Below are positions 49,137 to 58,362 of a stretch of DNA of 64,000 bases, piece by piece. The notes below the pieces were generated by a model. The model searched no databases and was not told the DNA's origin. It was given only the letters and a program-made list of their open reading frames with translations. The DNA is from Neobacillus nitrireducens (GTDB lineage Bacteria > Bacillota > Bacilli > Bacillales > Cytobacillaceae): contig NZ_CP133262.1 in NCBI RefSeq assembly GCF_030915405.1, positions 1,674,001 through 1,738,000 of the forward strand, written 5' to 3'. Every line of letters starts with the position of its first letter. Position 1 is the stretch's first letter. A program made the translations under genes and the position numbers.

Positions 49137-50340
49137 TTGTTTCGGTCCAAACTAAAAACTATTTTTTTATCCGTTTCTGTCACCATTTTAGCTGCATCAC
49201 TTATTTCATTTCCACAAGAGTCTTTAGATGCTTCCATACGGGGACTAAATATGTGGTGGGAGATTGTCTTTCCTTCCCTATTACCTTTTTTTATCGTTTC
49301 TGAGATGTTGATTGGATTTGGGGTTGTCAAATTTATTGGTGTATTATTGGAACCATTGATGAGGCCTCTTTTTAAGGTACCTGGTGTTGGCGGATTTGTT
49401 TGGGCGATGGGTATGGCATCAGGATTCCCTGCTGGTGCGAAATTTACCGCCAGGCTGCGGCAGGAAGGCCACTTAACACAAATCGAAGCAGAAAGACTCG
49501 TTTCTTTTACTAATTCATCAAATCCTTTATTTATCTTTGGAGCTGTATCCGTTGGATTTTTCTATAACCCACAATTAGGTGTACTCCTTGCCATAGCCCA
49601 CTATTTAGGAAATATTTGCGTTGGATTAATCATGCGTTTTTATGGAAATGAATCTCCTGACGAACCTAGTACGAAAAATAAGAAATTCAAAATACGATCG
49701 GCTCTTTCTACTTTACATCAAACCAGATTAAAAGATAATCGACCCATTGGTAAACTTCTAGGCGATGCAGTCAATTCTTCCATTCAGACTTTATTAATGG
49801 TTGGCGGCTTTATTATTTTATTTTCCGTAATTAATAAATTACTTTATCAATTACATATCACAGCAGCACTGGCAAAAGCAGTTGAGATATTGTTATCCTC
49901 AATGTCTTTCCCGGATATGTTAAGTATTCCCTTTATTTCCGGTTTATTTGAAATCACATTAGGCAGTAAGCTAACTAGTCTGGTACAGGATGCTACTCTA
50001 GTGCAGAAAGCAATGATTACCAGCTTTATCCTCGCCTTTAGTGGATTTAGTGTCCAAGCACAGGTTGCAAGCATCCTGGCCCAAACAGATATTAGATTTA
50101 AGCCCTTTTTTATTGCAAGAATCCTTCAAGGTATTTTCGCAAGCTTGTTTGCCTTGATTTTGTGGAAACCCGTTTACTTGCGCTTCAGTAGGCAAGAGCA
50201 GCCTTCTAATGCCCTGCCCGTTGGTTTTTTCGAGGAAGGTTCCTGGTCAAACCATTTTTATCATAAAATGATTGACGTCGGTCCTCTTGTCACCATCTGT
50301 TCTCTTTTAGTGTATGTGCTTATTTTGTTTTCCCGCTTAA

Positions 50341-50357
<17 letters not shown>
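49137..50357 (+). CDS. ylbJ: Sporulation integral membrane protein YlbJ
   Basis: 406 residues from a TTG at 49137-49139, 8 nt after GGAGG; this matches B. subtilis YlbJ in length. A longer in-frame extension upstream has no ribosome site. Many helices with two GLNMWWEIVFPSLLPFFI-like gate motifs: GMASGFPAGAK with TNSSNPLFIFGAVSVGFF. Nucleoside-transporter-like family, SigE-controlled and needed for spore cortex in B. subtilis. Confidence 0.9.
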
Positions 50358-50863
<506 letters not shown>

Positions 50864-51424
50864 TTATTCAATATCTGTTTTTATATAAATAGTTACCGCG
50901 ATCATACCATATTTTTCATGTTTTATTTGTGTCAAACGCCCCGCTGATTTTGGTAACTCCACATCAAAACTATGTTCACAGACAATTATGCCATCTTTTT
51001 TTACAACATCCTGTTTATCCATTTTTTCCATTAAACTGACCAGTTGTTGTTTTTTGTATGGTGGGTCTAAAAATATGTAATCAAAGCAGATATCTCTTTT
51101 GATGAGAGCCTTTAATGCTCTATCTGCATCGTTGCGATAAACCTCGGTTTGGTCCTCAAATTTACAAGCTTTAATATTTTCATGAATTACTTGAATAGCC
51201 TTGGATTCCCGGTCAATAAAGATCACTTTATCCAATCCCCTGCTAAGTGCCTCCAAACCTAATCCACCACTGCCAGCAAATAGGTCCAACCCTATTCCGC
51301 CATCAAAATAAGGACCAATCATATTAAATAAAGCTTCTTTTACCTTATCTGTTGTCGGCCTTGTTGTATTTCCTGGAACTGCCTTTAAAGGTCTACCTTT
51401 ACAAACACCTGAAACCACTCTCAC
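50864..51424 (-). CDS. rsmD: 16S rRNA (guanine-966-N2) methyltransferase
   Basis: 186 residues from a GTG at 51422-51424, giving (M)RVVSGVCKGRPLKAVPG, the family N-terminus; an upstream ATG has no ribosome site. SAM loop LDLFAGSGGLGLEALSRG and catalytic FLDPPYKK. ylbH in B. subtilis. Confidence 0.95.
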   Translation of the reverse strand: MRVVSGVCKGRPLKAVPGNTTRPTTDKVKEALFNMIGPYFDGGIGLDLFAGSGGLGLEALSRGLDKVIFIDRESKAIQVIHENIKACKFEDQTEVYRNDADRALKALIKRDICFDYIFLDPPYKKQQLVSLMEKMDKQDVVKKDGIIVCEHSFDVELPKSAGRLTQIKHEKYGMIAVTIYIKTDIE

Positions 51425-51574
51425 GTACTTATCACCACATTTTTTCATAAATAATTTCTTAGTACATCCTACCATAATTTATAAAAAGTAGACAATTCTG
51501 CGGATGATATCTTTTCATTACGAATTTTTATTATAAAGTACGTATAAGCTTTTGGGTTGTGGAAATAATGAAAG

Positions 51575-51727
51575 TAACAACATCAATTCGAGGATGTTGT
51601 TGCCAACCGCGGAGAAGACTTACGTTTCCCCATAAGTTCTTCCTCCGGTTTCTCCTCTCCCTTTGCCTTCTATCCTTTATGAGGATGTGGAAGGACCCTG
51701 CAGAATTTTCTGCAGGTTTTTTTTATT
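51575..51727 (+). ncRNA. Structured RNA with terminator (ylbH-leader region)
   Basis: In the 372-nt gap between rsmD and the plus-strand gene at 51797. In order: hairpin CAACATC/GATGTTG, a longer stem GGAGAAGACTTA/TAAGTTCTTCCTCC, a C/U-rich segment TTTCTCCTCTCCC, and a terminator CCTGCAG/CTGCAGG followed by eight T (51697-51727). The T-run shows the plus strand is transcribed. A ylbH leader RNA motif has been described upstream of ylbH in Bacillus; this may be that element or a small RNA. Promoter not located. Confidence 0.65.
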
Positions 51728-51796
51728 TTTATTTTAAAAATGAATCATCCATGATAAAGTATTGATTAATTGCCCCATTTTAAAGGAGAGTTTTCA

Positions 51797-52186
51797 GTGA
51801 TCCAGCGTTTTATTGAATTAGGAGAAGGATATTCAGATTTATATGAATTGCTAGAGCTTACAGATGCGAATCAGCATCGTCTTCAACACATGCTCGCACT
51901 AAATACAAAGATTGATGATAAGGAGAGAACTTCCCTGGTTGTGATTTTAAAGCCAACTGACCCTGGGAAGTTCCAAGCACTATATATTTGCCGCGAGGGT
52001 GTCCCAAACCCCAATTTTATACCTAATAAAAGATATGACCTCTTTGCCGCTGCAGCTGATAAACATGGTAAGAATATACACGAGCTATCTGTAAAGCCAT
52101 CTACCATCTTTTATGAAAAAGAACTATATTACCAGCACCTTATTGGTATTCTCCGTCTAAATCATTATTTATTGCCACTACAATAG
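51797..52186 (+). CDS. Conserved hypothetical protein (DUF7147-like)
   Basis: 129 residues from a GTG at 51797 after AAAGGAGAG. Reads (M)IQRFIELGEGYSDLYELLEL, then YICREGVPNPNFIPNKRY, VKPSTIFYEKELYYQHLIGI. Small soluble protein common in Bacillus; I recall relatives labelled methylthioribose kinase, but no kinase motif is present and that label should not be trusted. Preceded by the structured RNA, which may control it. Confidence 0.8.
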   Translation: MIQRFIELGEGYSDLYELLELTDANQHRLQHMLALNTKIDDKERTSLVVILKPTDPGKFQALYICREGVPNPNFIPNKRYDLFAAAADKHGKNIHELSVKPSTIFYEKELYYQHLIGILRLNHYLLPLQ

Positions 52187-52333
52187 GAAAAGCGGAAGCG
52201 CCCGTTTAGCGGCGTATGGACTGGAGCGCTTTGACTGAGATAAAGGAAACACGGAGAGCGAAGCGCATTCGTGCTTGACTTATCGTAGGGAAAAGAGTGA
52301 AGTCCACTAGCCGCTGGGCGCTGGAGCTAGACA
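52187..52333 (+). repeat. Intergenic repeat, copy B (about 147 nt)
   Basis: Starts GAAAAGCGGAAGCGCCCGTT directly after the stop codon of the 51797 gene and ends GCTAGACAT. Close match over its length to 14893-15040 read on the minus strand. No reading frame. Confidence 0.9.
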
Positions 52334-52338
52334 TTAGG

Positions 52339-52370
52339 AAAAGGTGAGGGATTTCTCCCTCACCTTTTTA
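52339..52370. terminator. Bidirectional terminator before ylbG
   Basis: AAAAGGTGAGGGA/TCCCTCACCTTTTT hairpin, serving ylbG on the minus strand and the gene and repeat on the plus strand. Confidence 0.88.
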
Positions 52371-52643
52371 AATACCCATTTTATAATCGTATTCTTTTGC
52401 TTTATCTGGTGATGAATTCTCATATTCCATTCTTAAGAATGGTTTATAGGAAGGTTCTACTTTCTTTACAAACGAAAAAGAATTCAACTTTTCCATTATT
52501 TCATTCACTTCTTCTTGATTACAATACAGAACGACATATTTCAACTTTTTTGAAACGTAATGTACATTTCCGAACCGTCTAAGCATTTTGGCTTGTTTTA
52601 AAGAGTAAAGCCAAACAACCAATCCTTGTCTTTGAACAAACAT
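52368..52643 (-). CDS. ylbG: DUF2129-family protein YlbG
   Basis: 91 residues, ATG after [39 protein letters not shown]-type DUF2129 pattern (residues 8-40, here cited by position) and [16 protein letters not shown]. Function unknown. Confidence 0.9.
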   Translation of the reverse strand: MFVQRQGLVVWLYSLKQAKMLRRFGNVHYVSKKLKYVVLYCNQEEVNEIMEKLNSFSFVKKVEPSYKPFLRMEYENSSPDKAKEYDYKMGI

Positions 52644-52771
52644 ACTTTTTTCCCCTTCAACAGAACCATCATTTTAACTAAGTCTAGCATATCAAAACGC
52701 TTCATTTCAATTCAAACTTTGATTCTTTTCAATATTCTATGATTGCAACAGAATAAACACTGCGATTATAA

Positions 52772-52804
52772 AGAAAAAATCAGCCTTATTTAGCTGATTT
52801 TTTT
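52772..52804 (-). terminator. Terminator after ylbF
   Basis: Minus-strand AAAAAATCAGC/GCTGATTTTTT hairpin. Confidence 0.82.
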
Positions 52805-53246
52805 ACCCGCAATTACAACTGCCGCCTCCGCCGCAACCACTGCTATGACTGGTTTGGGTTTCAAAAAACTGGTTGCCTGTTGGAACTTTTATATGTTCAG
52901 AGACCGAACCGCCGACAATGATACTAATCGCATCCAGCAGATCTTGCAAATCATTTTCAGCTAATTTAAACTCAGCTACAAGAGGATCCAAATCCATTTC
53001 CCGCTTATTTTCACGGATTTGAGTCATGACTTTTTTATAATCAGGATGGTATTTACCAAATCGCTGAACTTCTTCATATAGTTCCTTTAAACTCACAAAT
53101 CGGTTTATTTTCCGTTGTGATTCCTTGTTATTTTGCAATTTATATAAACAAATTTGATATTGTTCAGCTATATCAGATTCTAAAACCATTTTTGCTAATT
53201 GCTCAGCTTGTTCTAATAATTCAATACTTTCTAACGTAGCAAGCAC
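52803..53246 (-). CDS. ricF: RicF / YlbF, subunit of the Y-complex
   Basis: 147 residues, GTG start at 53244-53246 after GGAGGTGG. Helical DUF964-type domain (FGKYHPDYKKVMTQI, VAEFKLAENDLQDLLD, VSEHIKVPTGNQFF) and a Cys-rich tail GCGGGGSCNCG. With YmcA and YaaT it forms the complex that carries Fe-S clusters and steers RNase Y in B. subtilis. Confidence 0.92.
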   Translation of the reverse strand: MLATLESIELLEQAEQLAKMVLESDIAEQYQICLYKLQNNKESQRKINRFVSLKELYEEVQRFGKYHPDYKKVMTQIRENKREMDLDPLVAEFKLAENDLQDLLDAISIIVGGSVSEHIKVPTGNQFFETQTSHSSGCGGGGSCNCG

Positions 53247-53306
53247 TTTACGCCCACCTCCACAGATATTTTAACATGAAAGTGTTAGTAATGCGAAAAT
53301 TTCCTA

Positions 53307-53672
53307 TTATCTAGGGATATTTACCATAAATTCTTTTGCAATTCCATAGGATTCATTCTTTAAGTTGACAACCTCGAGCTTCACTATATGTCTACCTGGT
53401 GATAAGTCACTAATAATAAATGCTGCTGAATTAACTTCGGTTTTCTTCATCCCATCAACCCAAACCAAAATCTTACCAATTCTCTGCTTGGATTGGTCTG
53501 TTTCCCGGAAACTGACTCCTGTAACGATACATTCAATCAATACTTGTTCACCCTTTATTTGATGGTGAACAACTACCGAAGGAAATTCTGTGCTTGGCAA
53601 TACATGATTAAATCCCGAAAGTATGCCTATCAATAAGACTAGTAGGATTAGGTACGGAAAACGATTTTTCAT
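53307..53672 (-). CDS. Hypothetical exported or membrane-anchored protein
   Basis: 121 residues with GGAGTG upstream. One hydrophobic segment at residues 6-22, then a beta-rich outer domain (VVVHHQIKGEQVLIECIVTG, IVKLEVVNLKNESYGIAKEF) resembling an immunoglobulin-like fold. I do not recognise a family. It lies between ylbE and ricF, where B. subtilis has none that I recall. Confidence 0.7.
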   Translation of the reverse strand: MKNRFPYLILLVLLIGILSGFNHVLPSTEFPSVVVHHQIKGEQVLIECIVTGVSFRETDQSKQRIGKILVWVDGMKKTEVNSAAFIISDLSPGRHIVKLEVVNLKNESYGIAKEFMVNIPR

Positions 53673-53746
53673 TTCATTTCACTCCTTCTTTTGCTTGTAT
53701 TGTTCGCCCTCATCTAATTTTTTAGTCTCCACTTCTCTTTCTCGCA

Positions 53747-53779
53747 CAAAAAAAGCCACATGATGGATAATGTGACTTA
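53747..53779 (-). terminator. Terminator after ylbE
   Basis: Minus-strand AGTCACAT/ATGTGGCT stem followed by seven T. Confidence 0.82.
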
Positions 53780-53781
53780 AG

Positions 53782-54021
53782 TTAATTTTGATTTTTCATC
53801 GCTTGAAACATGTGATACATCATCGAAGCCATTTGTACACTATTTGAAAATTTATTAACCTGGTCTGGAATGGTCTTTTTATAATAATGTAACGATTCAA
53901 TTTCAAGTGTCTGTAATTCATAGGGATTCCGAGAAAGCTTTCGATACCAGATTGGCTGTTCACGAATAAATTGTTTTAGGTCCTTTTGACCTTCGATATA
54001 TTCAAGCACATCTCTTCGCAT
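53782..54021 (-). CDS. ylbE: YlbE-like protein
   Basis: 79 residues from the ATG at 54019-54021 after AAAGGA. MRRDVLEYIEGQKDLKQFIR, PIWYRKLSRNP and VQMASMMYHMFQAM match the YlbE family. Function unknown; 20 nt downstream of ylbD. Confidence 0.88.
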   Translation of the reverse strand: MRRDVLEYIEGQKDLKQFIREQPIWYRKLSRNPYELQTLEIESLHYYKKTIPDQVNKFSNSVQMASMMYHMFQAMKNQN

Positions 54022-54041
54022 TAGTTTAAATTTCCTTTCTC

Positions 54042-54446
54042 TCAATCTTTTCTAAATACAAATGGATTTTTAGGTCCTTCCGACGGCTTCACAGACCCCA
54101 CTGCCGGATTATTCCCTTGAAACTGTGTAATTACTCCTTGAATTGCACCAAGTGCCTGACTTAAGTTATTAATATGGTTTTGCACTTGATTTGGGTCCAT
54201 TTTCTTTACCATACTAACAATACTGGACATCCAATCCCCTTTAGATTCTACGCTGCTGTCACTTTCTGAAACATTGACAGTTCCAATTGTTTCCCAGTGA
54301 CTATCATCCTCACCTAATAAATACCAATCTTCATATAACTCCTGCCAGGTCGATTTCCCTTTCCGGACTTCTTGGATAATTTTCGGGTTATTTTTTACAA
54401 ATTCTTTAAATTGTAACACGGAAGGGTGTAATTTTTTTTCCGTCAC
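54042..54446 (-). CDS. ylbD: Spore coat protein YlbD
   Basis: 134 residues from a GTG at 54444-54446 after GAGGTGAG; the longer frame upstream has no ribosome site. LHPSVLQFKEFVKNNPKII, GKSTWQELYEDWYLLGEDD and a central helix with NHINNLSQALGAIQG. B. subtilis YlbD is a coat-associated protein of the same size. Confidence 0.87.
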   Translation of the reverse strand: MTEKKLHPSVLQFKEFVKNNPKIIQEVRKGKSTWQELYEDWYLLGEDDSHWETIGTVNVSESDSSVESKGDWMSSIVSMVKKMDPNQVQNHINNLSQALGAIQGVITQFQGNNPAVGSVKPSEGPKNPFVFRKD

Positions 54447-54594
54447 TTTTCTCACCTCAGCCCATATTAATGCCAATAATAGAATATGAAATAATTTTAC
54501 AAATGTGATTGCTCCCATCAAGTTGAATATATTTAATAATTTCCTGGTAAATGGTAAGATGTCAAAAGACAAAGAAATGTGGGAGGAAAAGATT

Positions 54595-55074
54595 TTGAAA
54601 GATGAATTACGTCAATTATTTGAAACTTGTATCGAAGGTGGTTCAGAGGAAGACTTAAATTCCCTAGCCCACTTTTTAGAAGGATTCCAAAGAAAAATTC
54701 AGAACAACAGCACCTATATTGACGGGATTCTCCACATGGAGAGAAAAATAGATGAGACAAGTTGTGAAATAACGATTCCTTTACACCCAGTTCTCAATAA
54801 TAACCTAAATATACTCCATGGAGGAATGACGGCAACCGTCCTTGATACAGCGATGGGGAGTTTAGCTAATTATCTTCAGCCAGAAGGATTTGGGGCTGTA
54901 ACAAATCAATTAAATATCCATTACATTGCACCAGGTATTGGAGAAACACTTCGATGTAAGGCAGAGGTTGTACATAAAGGCACTAAAACGATGGTTATTT
55001 CAGGGGAAGCTTATCGTGCTGACGGAAAAAAAATCGCTTATGCAACAGGTACTTTCTTTACCATCAGTAAATAA
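54595..55074 (+). CDS. PaaI-family (hotdog) acyl-CoA thioesterase
   Basis: 159 residues from a TTG at 54595-54597, 8 nt after GGGAGG; an ATG at 54559 has no comparable site. Hotdog motif NNLNILHGGMTATVLDTAMG, TNQLNIHYIAPG and EVVHKGTKTMVISGEAYRADGKKIAYATGTF. Probably hydrolyses an acyl-CoA; substrate unknown. Divergent from ylbD. Confidence 0.85.
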   Translation: MKDELRQLFETCIEGGSEEDLNSLAHFLEGFQRKIQNNSTYIDGILHMERKIDETSCEITIPLHPVLNNNLNILHGGMTATVLDTAMGSLANYLQPEGFGAVTNQLNIHYIAPGIGETLRCKAEVVHKGTKTMVISGEAYRADGKKIAYATGTFFTISK

Positions 55075-55097
55075 TGATTGAAGGAGTTTGATCAAAC

Positions 55098-55457
55098 ATG
55101 GTCACCGCTATTGTTATCCCAATAATTTGCCTTTACTTTTTTTTCCTTACAAAAAAAGAAATGAGGGAGAATGATAGGAAGTGGCTTAATTCTGGCTTTG
55201 TAAATCAAGAAGCAATCTTGACGGGGGAAATTAAAGACATTTCAGAGGAAAAACAACGTTTTTACTATCACCGCAACATTTATGTCCAGTCATTAAAGCT
55301 GCAAACAGAAACAAGATTAATAACAACTCAAAAGATAACACCCGTAACCAACCACTTCAAAAAAGAGTCCTTTCAAATAGGGGATGTGATACGGGTGTAT
55401 GGAACCTGGGATAACAATAAATTTTTATTTAATGAATATAAAGTTGAAAAAAGGTGA
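55098..55457 (+). CDS. Hypothetical membrane-anchored protein
   Basis: 119 residues, AAGGAG before the ATG. N-terminal hydrophobic helix (residues 2-18), then a soluble part with FYYHRNIYVQSLKLQTETRL and FQIGDVIRVYGTWDNNKFLFNEY, reminiscent of an OB-like beta barrel. No family recognised. 23 nt after the thioesterase, so probably one transcript. Confidence 0.7.
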   Translation: MVTAIVIPIICLYFFFLTKKEMRENDRKWLNSGFVNQEAILTGEIKDISEEKQRFYYHRNIYVQSLKLQTETRLITTQKITPVTNHFKKESFQIGDVIRVYGTWDNNKFLFNEYKVEKR

Positions 55458-55477
55458 CCAAGTGGTCACCTTTTTTC
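55447..55477. terminator. Bidirectional terminator between 55098 gene and ylbC
   Basis: AAAAAAGGTGACCA/TGGTCACCTTTTTT hairpin, overlapping the last codons of the plus-strand gene. Confidence 0.88.
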
Positions 55478-55479
55478 AT

Positions 55480-56559
55480 TTATTGTTCTGTTTTTTGAAT
55501 AAAGTTTTGTGTATAGTACTTCTGATATACTCCAACACCAAGGTGTGAAAAATCCTTATTTAACAGTGATTCACGATGTCCCTTACTATTTAACCAACCC
55601 TCGACAACTGCAGGTCCATCGGTATAATTGGCTGCAATATTCTCCCCGGCTGCTTTGTAGACCACCTGTGCTGTTTTCAATCGCTTGGAAAGGTCTCCAA
55701 ACTTCTTAGAGGTGTGTGAAAAATCATTGTTTTCAGACATATCCTTACTATGCTTGAACGCAGCCTCCGCTGTATTTTCATCCCATTTTAATTCATTTAG
55801 TTTATGCCTTGCCCGTAAGACATTGGTTATATCAAATATCTCTTGTTCCGCATCTTCTTCAATTGTACGCTGTAATTCCTCGGAAATTACAGGGGCTTGA
55901 ATTAAGATTCCACTATAAACAAGTTCATATGGGCGTTGTTTAATTAGTGTTTCTGCATTCAGGAAACGTACACTTGAAAGATTGCCGGTAAACTTATCAA
56001 AATATAGCTGGACGTATATATCACCTAATTGTACCATTGGCCGAAGATTTAAATCGGTATCGTTTAATTCAAAGCGATAGGTGTTCCCTCTATATTCAAG
56101 ATTAATATTAGTATCAATAAATTGGGTATTAAAAATTTCCTCAACAGGCTGGCCTATTTCAAACGGGGCCACATCTAGATTTTGACCAAGGGCAAAAATC
56201 GTCACTACACGCTTATTTTCAACACCAACTTGCAGATAATTTTTATGGTCGTGATTATAGATGTACCACTGATAGCCATACATGGACTCATCAATTCTCG
56301 TTGGTGTTCCAAGTTTTTTTTGTAGTTCAGATAAATTTTTCCCAATCAATATTGCTAAGCCCTCTTTCGGTTTTTCAGAGGATATTTTTTTACTTTGCTT
56401 TAAATCAGGAATTTGTGTGTTGGCTGGTTTCATTTCTGTCGTATGATCTTCTTTGATCAAAATATTACCATCATTATTATCATTTATACTTGCATAAAAA
56501 CCAATGGTTAAAAAAACGGCTGAAAGGATAAGTATTCTAGACAGTATACGCAGAGGCAT
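55480..56559 (-). CDS. ylbC: CAP/SCP-domain protein YlbC
   Basis: 359 residues. N-terminal membrane or signal segment (residues 8-24), the CAP-associated N-terminal domain (about 70-210, GKNLSELQKKLGTPTRID) and the C-terminal CAP domain (NVLRARHKLNELKWDENTA, SKDMSENNDFSH, AGENIAANY, GHRESLLNKDFSHLGVGV). Secreted or membrane-bound; function unknown. ATG after GAGAGGG. Confidence 0.9.
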   Translation of the reverse strand: MPLRILSRILILSAVFLTIGFYASINDNNDGNILIKEDHTTEMKPANTQIPDLKQSKKISSEKPKEGLAILIGKNLSELQKKLGTPTRIDESMYGYQWYIYNHDHKNYLQVGVENKRVVTIFALGQNLDVAPFEIGQPVEEIFNTQFIDTNINLEYRGNTYRFELNDTDLNLRPMVQLGDIYVQLYFDKFTGNLSSVRFLNAETLIKQRPYELVYSGILIQAPVISEELQRTIEEDAEQEIFDITNVLRARHKLNELKWDENTAEAAFKHSKDMSENNDFSHTSKKFGDLSKRLKTAQVVYKAAGENIAANYTDGPAVVEGWLNSKGHRESLLNKDFSHLGVGVYQKYYTQNFIQKTEQ

Positions 56560-56671
56560 TCACCCTCTCTATTACTTTTTCTATCATTATATGTATAGAT
56601 AAAATTATTATATCATTTATATCATGAATAGTAATAGGCATTATCAAAAATGTCAGTCAAATGAAATGATT

Positions 56672-56708
56672 AAAAGAAAACAGGTACTATGAGTACCTGT
56701 TTCATTTT
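56672..56708 (-). terminator. Terminator after ylbB
   Basis: Minus-strand AAACAGGTACT/AGTACCTGTTT stem followed by TCTTTT. Confidence 0.8.
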
Positions 56709-56741
56709 CGTAAAACTATTTTATTTATATAATAATTTTGA

Positions 56742-57173
56742 TTATTGGACTCCGTTAAAGCTTTGCTCAGATATTTCCGTTAATGCTACTTTAGCCTGAT
56801 CATCCGTTAATTCATGAACGGCGAAATCTCCAAGGGAAACGATCCCGATTAACTTTCCTTCCTCTACCACTGGTAATCGTCTAATTTGATGTTCTGACAT
56901 TAACTTTGCAGCCTCTTTGCTCGTGGCATCAGTTGATATGGTAATAAGGTTATTACTCATGATATCCTCGACTTTGGTTGAACCAGGATGTTTTTCAGCA
57001 ACTCCTCGAATAACAATATCACGGTCTGTAATCATACCTACTAGCTGTTCCTTATCAACAATCGGAATGGCCCCTACATTAAGCTGTTTCATTTTTAAAG
57101 CAACTTCATAGACATTATCCAATAACGTGCAACTTTCAACATCACTTGTCATGATATCTTTGATTTTTTCCAT
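56742..57173 (-). CDS. ylbB: CBS-domain protein YlbB
   Basis: 143 residues, a pair of CBS domains: IMTSDVESCTLLDNVYEVA with GAIPIVDKEQLVGMITDRDI, and IMSNNLITISTDATSKEAA with RRLPVVEEGKLIGIVSLGD. Likely an adenosyl-nucleotide sensor. ATG after GGGGGTA. Confidence 0.9.
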   Translation of the reverse strand: MEKIKDIMTSDVESCTLLDNVYEVALKMKQLNVGAIPIVDKEQLVGMITDRDIVIRGVAEKHPGSTKVEDIMSNNLITISTDATSKEAAKLMSEHQIRRLPVVEEGKLIGIVSLGDFAVHELTDDQAKVALTEISEQSFNGVQ

Positions 57174-57359
57174 ATTAATACCCCCATGTATTTTTGCTTC
57201 TTACATTTTTCTAGTTTTTCCAATCAAGAATGTTTTATTCGTTGTATGAATTCATTGCAAGTTGCTACATTTTCAACTATTATTAAATTGAATTATATTG
57301 CTTTACTATTGAAATAAGAAACATAGGGGCAATGGTATTGTTTTTAGGAGGGATTAATG

Positions 57360-57719
57360 ATGAAATTCGAGAATACCGAATTTGAAAAGTTAAAGGCTGA
57401 CTTAAACCGTTTAGATGAGGTAATGCTAGATCACGGTTTAGTTCGAGAGGGACAATGGGACTACGAACGTGTTACATACGACCGCAAGTTTGAATTAAGA
57501 GAAGGTGTATTTTACCTGCGTGTTCGTGGCCATGCAATTGAGGGCGACATTGGTGCTGATAAGGCAACCATTCAATTAATGACCCCACTACTTGGCAAAC
57601 ATTATTATCCACATGGTGTTGAATATGGTGAAGGCGAAACTTTCCCAACCTCTCTCGTGAATCAATGTAAAAAAATACTTGATGATGTTAAAACTGAGAT
57701 CAGTAAATTCGCCTTATAA
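57360..57719 (+). CDS. ylbA: YugN-like family protein (YlbA)
   Basis: 119 residues after GGAGGG; an ATG one codon earlier is also possible. KFENTEFEKLKADLNRLDEV, REGQWDYERVTYDRKFEL and LRVRGHAIEGDIG fit the YugN-like family. Function unknown. First gene of the ylb group after the cta operon, as in B. subtilis. Confidence 0.87.
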   Translation: MKFENTEFEKLKADLNRLDEVMLDHGLVREGQWDYERVTYDRKFELREGVFYLRVRGHAIEGDIGADKATIQLMTPLLGKHYYPHGVEYGEGETFPTSLVNQCKKILDDVKTEISKFAL

Positions 57720-57726
57720 GCAATAA

Positions 57727-57757
57727 TAAAAGACGCATAGATTTATGCGTCTTTTAT
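57727..57757. terminator. Bidirectional terminator between ylbA and ctaM
   Basis: AAAAGACGCATA/TATGCGTCTTTT hairpin. Confidence 0.87.
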
Positions 57758-57777
57758 TATTTTACATATAATTTATT

Positions 57778-58242
57778 CTAGAAGCCAAGAATTGCTTTTA
57801 TCATCGATGTTGTCTCGCCACCTTGATAAAATACGTATAGCAATAGGTAAACGGCTACACCCGTGATGGCAGTAAAGAACCAAATAAAACTAGTTAATGG
57901 TCCAAGCTTGCGATGGATAGTAAGTTTGTTTTTGTATCCTGTCATGATAGATACAATCCCGAATCCAGCCCCCGTAGTTGCAAGAGTAATATGAAATATT
58001 AAAAATATAGTGTAATATTTTTTAATATCATCAGGACCTCCAAATGAAGTATTCCCAATAAATAGTGTTCGAGATGCATAGATAATAAAGAAGATAACAG
58101 CAAAAATAGCCGCAATAAACATCGTCTTTTTGTGAGATTCAATCTTTCTTTGCTTGATTTGCCACCAACCAATAGCAACGGTAATAGCACTTAATACAAT
58201 AAAGGATGTACTGATTGTCGGTAAAATCGGTAAGGAATTCAT
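57778..58242 (-). CDS. ctaM: DUF420 membrane protein, CtaM-like oxidase assembly factor
   Basis: 154 residues, four or five helices. IESHKKTMFIAAIFAVIFFI, YTIFLIFHITLATTGAGFGI and HRKLGPLTSFIWFFTAITG, with conserved histidines. DUF420 proteins such as CtaM (YozB) support haem-copper oxidase biogenesis. It is next to ctaG here. Confidence 0.85.
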   Translation of the reverse strand: MNSLPILPTISTSFIVLSAITVAIGWWQIKQRKIESHKKTMFIAAIFAVIFFIIYASRTLFIGNTSFGGPDDIKKYYTIFLIFHITLATTGAGFGIVSIMTGYKNKLTIHRKLGPLTSFIWFFTAITGVAVYLLLYVFYQGGETTSMIKAILGF

Positions 58243-58333
58243 TCAAAAATCCTCTCTTTTCATATATTCTAGAACAATCTTAGTGTAACTAAACTAGTTT
58301 TTCAACAAATAACATTTAAATCATAGTAATCAG

Positions 58334-58362
58334 TAAAAAATCTCCCTATAAGAGGGAGATTT
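58334..58362 (-). terminator. Terminator after ctaG
   Basis: Minus-strand AAATCTCCCTC/GAGGGAGATTTTTT-type stem (ATCTCCCT/AGGGAGAT) with T-run; overlaps the end of ctaG. Confidence 0.82.
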
